Source of the DNA: Oscheius tipulae
Taxonomy: Eukaryota > Nematoda > Chromadorea > Rhabditida > Rhabditidae
Length of the DNA: 64,000 nt
NCBI GenBank assembly: GCA_037178975.1
Contig: JASJZH010000005.1
Location: 4,216,001-4,280,000 of the forward strand
Direction: 5' to 3'
Shown: piece by piece, positions 61,601 through 64,000 of the stretch
Layout of the letters: every line of letters starts with the position of its first letter
Position numbering within the stretch: position 1 is the first letter of the stretch
Made by a program: the position numbers and the translations under genes
The notes under the pieces: model-generated
Told to the model about the DNA's origin: nothing
Seen by the model: the letters and a program-made list of their open reading frames with translations, nothing else
Databases searched by the model: none

Positions 61601-64000
61601 TTGATCTTCTGTCTAGTGTCCAAGTTTGAAGTGGTTTCAGGAGCAGTCGGTGTTTCAATAAGACTCATGAGGTGTGTGGCCAGTTCTTTGACTGAAGGAT
61701 GATCGAAGATGTCCGTTGTGCTGATCTCAAGACTCGGAAAATACCGTTCATTGAGTCGATTAACGAAGTCGACCAGAGACAGGGAGTCCATTCCCATTTC
61801 CACGAACCCTTCCGGATTTCCTTCTTCCACTCCTTCCGAAAGAACATCATTCAGAGCTTCATACAGCTTCTTTGTTATCTCGTCTTTTCCATCGTGAACC
61901 GAAGAAGTCTTGGCAGAGACGGCTGGCTGCTGAACTGGCTTCAACGCAAGGACATCTGGTCTTCTGTTGGCCTCCTTCTGTTGGATTTGAAGACAGATTT
62001 TTCCTTCTGTTTCAACAGACAAGATACCATCCCTTTCCGCAATTGTAAACTTTTTCTGTAGTGGGAGCAAACTACTGATTCCGATGTCATTGAAACTGAA
62101 TCCATTTGATTCGAGCACGCAGAATAAAGATCGATACGGAGAGTCGTGGACAGCATTGACGGTTAGGCAGTTTTCGAATTGGGTGACAACAGTGGATGGA
62201 ATTTTCTCAATGAAGAGAATCTTTCCGTTTCCTTTGGGGACTTCTGTCTGTGTCAAAGAAGGAGTGTCCAACCGTTCGAGAGTACAGGAGAAGGCTTCGA
62301 CTTCTTCCAGCTTTCCAGCCACTCGACCAGTACTGTCTCCAGTTTTGGACACGGTGACAGTTAGCCAAACTGGTTGTTCCAGTCTGCTTGACTTTGTCAC
62401 AAGGTCGTTGATCTTGAAGAATGTTCCAAACCCTCGTCTTCCAGCCTCTGTGACAGCCAAAAGTGCCTCTCCGACAGTGAAGCCATTCTTGAACACGCTT
62501 GGATGGCGCATTGGAGATAGTTGGTTTTCAAAGACTACTTCCTTCTCGGTTCTGTTCACCTCAGTTCCAAGAAGATAATGTTCGTAGACTGGCTTCCTTT
62601 CTCCAAACCAGATGGTCTGTCGATTGAAAGGATAAGTTGGAAGTTGAATGAATCTTGAAGGAGTACTGTAGACACTTGCCCAGTCAATGTCTTGTCCAGC
62701 TACAAACAGTTTTCCAAGTGTAGAGAGAAGAGATTTGAGAGCAGTCACTGTTCCTCCGATTGAAATGGATGAAGCACTTGGCGTAGAAGGAGTGAAATGC
62801 ATTCGATCTTTGTAGACTGCATCAATTTTTCCTGTAAGTAGGCGAAGATTTGTGTCATTGACATCCATAGATCCAGAGGCGAGAAGGAAGAGAGCATGAG
62901 ATTCGGGAGTCGTCGAAAGCCACTTGAAGTTGGCTATAGCGTTTTTTAGGAACTTTGTTACAGACAAAAGCAGTCGGTGTCGATCGTTGACCTCGAATCG
63001 ACTGAGATATTCGTAGTACTCGTTGATTTCTTCAATAGCCAGTAGATCGAAGCTCAGTTCTTCTCCAAACAGGCAGAATTTCGGCTTCTGGTCACTCTTC
63101 TCGATGAGAGACACAGCCTTTCCTCTGGTAACCAGAATAGCCAATCGCTTCGGATACTGGGTACGATAGGCTACTGACCCACAAATGTCTGACAATGGTT
63201 CCTGAGACTGAGAAACAAAGTTCATCATGGACTCTTTGAAAGCTGAAAGAGAGTTGACTGTCTTGGCTGACAGAGGCAGGAGGTAGTGAGAGTGAATGGG
63301 GGCTGTTGGACTTAGAACTTGTTGATTCTGAAACGCAACCGTAATGATAGTTTGTAGAGAAAGTTACCTTCTCGGCCAAGACAGCCGCATTGGTTCCACT
63401 GACACCGAAGGAGGATATTCCTCCGATGACAAAGTCCTTCTCTTCTCCTACTATTGGAAGACGCAAAGTTCCTGGCTGAATGTCTTTGTTCAGAACATGG
63501 AAATGGATGAGAGACGGGACGTAGTCATGTTCCAAAGTCAATGACAGCTTCAGTAGACCACAGGTTCCAGCAGAAGCTTCTCCATGTCCGAGTGATGCCT
63601 TTGCCGAGGAGATTACAACGTCTTGGAGCAGGGACGACAAGGTATTCACCTCGATTGGATCTCCGAGAGATGTTCCTGTTCCGTGGGCTGAAATCTTTGA
63701 CTACGAGCAAAGAAATGTCTTTCTACCTTCCCAAACATTAGCTTCGACACCGGGACTTGTAGCGAAGAGATTGCGCAGGAGCATCTTGTGAGCGACTCCA
63801 TTTGGAGCAGTCAGCGAGACACTTCGACCTCCGTGATTTACATTGACTCCTTTCAGAGTTGAGAGGTACCTGGTCGTGGATTTCGTCTGAAAGAAGTTTT
63901 TCAAATAACATTATTCCCCCTACCTTCTCCAGAATGAGTACAACGCAACCATCCGATCTACCATACCCACTGGCTCGGGCATCGAACGAGAGTGACATTC
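45730..64000 (-). CDS. pks-1: giant hybrid polyketide synthase / non-ribosomal peptide synthetase (pks-1-like), 5' end beyond window
   Basis: Exons in translation order, all phase-consistent, are: 64000-63924, 63886-63727, 63687-63368, 63327-60319, 60286-60160, 59395-57048, 57010-56723, 56687-56610, 56571-56515, 56475-46408, 46369-46265, 46227-46147, 46103-45861 and 45819-45730. At least 5,600 residues are visible. The multidomain layout and individual domains are given in the entries that follow. It builds a polyketide chain on acyl carrier domains, adds one amino acid and releases the product through a thioesterase. The arrangement is the one I recall for nematode PKS-1, which with NRPS-1 makes nemamides in the canal-associated neurons of C. 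elegans; orthology is inferred. Most introns are 38-60 nt except one of 764 bp holding a mobile element. The start, a loading module and further KS residues lie to the right of the window. Confidence 0.93.
46630..49480 (-). other. NRPS module: condensation, adenylation, peptidyl carrier
   Basis: The condensation domain (about 49,470-48,240) has the catalytic HHxxxDG as LLFNQHHILTDGWSMTV and an intact late motif FGTVVNYIP. The adenylation domain (about 48,130-46,930) has core A3 TIHTSGSTGIPKGVAVS, A5 QIYGPTEGTIWS, A8-like YLERIDEQVKIRGNRIE and A10 RNSNGKIDKAKLL with the catalytic lysine. The carrier (about 46,880-46,650) has FFSLGGHSLLLLSLQQ. Together they activate and add one amino acid. Its identity is not predicted here because that needs structural alignment of the binding-pocket residues. 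Confidence 0.92.
49500..53400 (-). other. PKS module: KS-AT-KR-carrier protein
   Basis: The KS (about 53,370-52,180) has VGIYSACSTSLLAI, VESHGTATAVGDEIE and KANIGHGFAGAG. The AT (about 51,930-51,080) has LIGHSVGEYAAL and RGFHSS, again malonyl-like. The KR (about 50,430-49,850) has VVIFGGSGAIGSAY and SSSLSSYLPIQGNSDYASAN. The carrier domain at about 49,690-49,500 has NFFDLGGNSLNGLGL, the LGGxS form typical of peptidyl carriers that precede a condensation domain. Confidence 0.9.
53440..56475 (-). other. PKS module: KS-KR-ACP without an AT
   Basis: The KS spans about 56,460-55,290: active-site VVDTACSSSFTAL, then ELHATGTSLGDPIEAS and SIKSHLGHAEGASG, all catalytic residues present. No GxSxG acyltransferase follows. 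Instead about 900 bp of linker leads to a KR (about 54,310-53,690) with VISGGNGGIGKEIAQ and ISSVAAILGSVGQANYAFAN. The ACP at about 53,640-53,440 has LMQLGMDSLMLEEL. The module must receive its extender unit from an AT elsewhere in the protein or in trans. Confidence 0.88.
56515..60286 (-). other. PKS part 2: end of KR, atypical ACP, AT, DH
   Basis: The KR continues after the 764-bp intron: FVTASSWTSACGNVGQLNYG holds its catalytic Ser and Tyr and ANAYLDYK its Asn. An ACP-like domain at about 58,960-58,750 has MGFTSHTLSALLEYI where LG(x)DS is expected, so the Asp before the serine is Thr. The AT at about 58,540-57,640 has the active-site serine motif YLGHSVGELVAG and the specificity motif YPFHSS, which resembles malonyl-type HAFH rather than YASH. 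The DH at about 57,480-56,730 has IKDHEVNNVVLVPG (catalytic His) and, in the next exon, LWPMMDGALHL (catalytic Asp). Small linker exons follow. The order ACP-AT-DH is unusual. Confidence 0.85.
59531..60095. mobile_element. non-autonomous terminal-inverted-repeat element (MITE-like) inside a PKS intron
   Basis: About 565 bp is bounded by imperfect inverted repeats of roughly 125-130 bp (59,531-59,655 and 59,965-60,095). Both arms share, in opposite orientation, TCTCTACTA, a CCGTCCGTC-type run, GTGCGTCA, GAATTAAGTTGACAAG and TTAGGCTAT. No transposase frame lies inside. The centre has further short palindromes built of GACTCGA (59,870-59,935). The element lies entirely within the 764-bp intron 60,159-59,396 of the PKS/NRPS gene, so it is spliced out. 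Confidence 0.75.
60319..64000 (-). other. PKS part 1: KS (C-terminal part), DH-like region, three tandem ACPs, start of KR
   Basis: The KS is cut by the window edge before its active-site cysteine. Its later motifs are present: SFDARASGYGRSDG, EAHGTGTSLGDPIE (first catalytic His) and ASLGHGEASAG (second His). After a linker ending TYPFNRQTIWFGER comes a DH-like hot-dog region (HYLLGTEVNRTEKEVVFENQ) whose expected His motif reads MRHPSVFKNG, so it may be non-catalytic. Three ACPs follow at about 61,900-61,670, 61,620-61,400 and 61,320-61,080. Each has the phosphopantetheine site MGMDS(L)SLVDFVNRLNE, and they are nearly identical to one another. The KR begins at about 60,600 with WLISGGLSGIGLSKAK, the NADPH-binding glycine motif. 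Confidence 0.88.

Overview
The window is animal DNA and most likely from a nematode. Coding exons are joined by very short introns (mostly 36-50 nt) with TTTTCAG-type acceptors. Several start codons sit directly behind an acceptor that has no upstream exon (10,473; 31,001; 34,802; 44,704), which is the signature of spliced-leader trans-splicing. The ribosomal protein S8 reads like nematode rps-8, and a transthyretin-like secreted protein (a family almost restricted to nematodes) is present. The species cannot be named from sequence alone.

Layout. 1-8.8 kb: the tail of a single-pass membrane protein, a BFR1-like coiled-coil protein, the tRNA-modifying enzyme DTWD1 and an RNF19-type RBR ubiquitin ligase with two possible first exons. 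10.5-18 kb: a small two-helix membrane protein whose stop overlaps that of a convergent EndoU ribonuclease, then a C/EBP-type bZIP factor and a BTB-like protein. 18.7-27.8 kb: the DHX33 helicase, a small coiled-coil/bZIP-like gene with a frame break, UDP-glucose pyrophosphorylase carrying a gene nested antisense in its longest intron, a broken gene and an alpha-1,2-fucosyltransferase-like gene. 28-30 kb: poorly resolved multi-pass membrane genes. 31-45.6 kb: an M13 (neprilysin) peptidase with another nested antisense gene, NUP160, a transthyretin-like gene, a frameshifted spherulin-4-like gene, MCM3 and RPS8. For genes with long exon chains the coordinates given are the span from start codon to stop codon; exon joints are described in the text where I could fix them by reading frame.

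The most striking content is 45.7-64 kb, all on the minus strand and running off the right edge. It is one giant hybrid polyketide synthase / non-ribosomal peptide synthetase gene. In translation order it encodes: KS (partial), a degenerate DH-like region, three tandem ACPs, KR, an atypical ACP, AT, DH, then KS-KR-ACP without an AT, then KS-AT-KR-carrier, then condensation-adenylation-carrier, then thioesterase. The last five-sixths of the C-terminal half lies in one uninterrupted exon of about 10 kb, and an upstream intron holds a terminal-inverted-repeat element. A polyketide assembly line ending in one amino-acid module and a thioesterase is the layout I recall for the nematode PKS-1 enzyme of the nemamide pathway, so this is a candidate pks-1 orthologue. 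Its NRPS-1 partner is not in the window.

Several genes (fucosyltransferase, spherulin-4-like, coiled-coil/bZIP-like, the 25.7 kb gene) show single-base or 20-bp frame breaks. These may be real pseudogenization or assembly indels.
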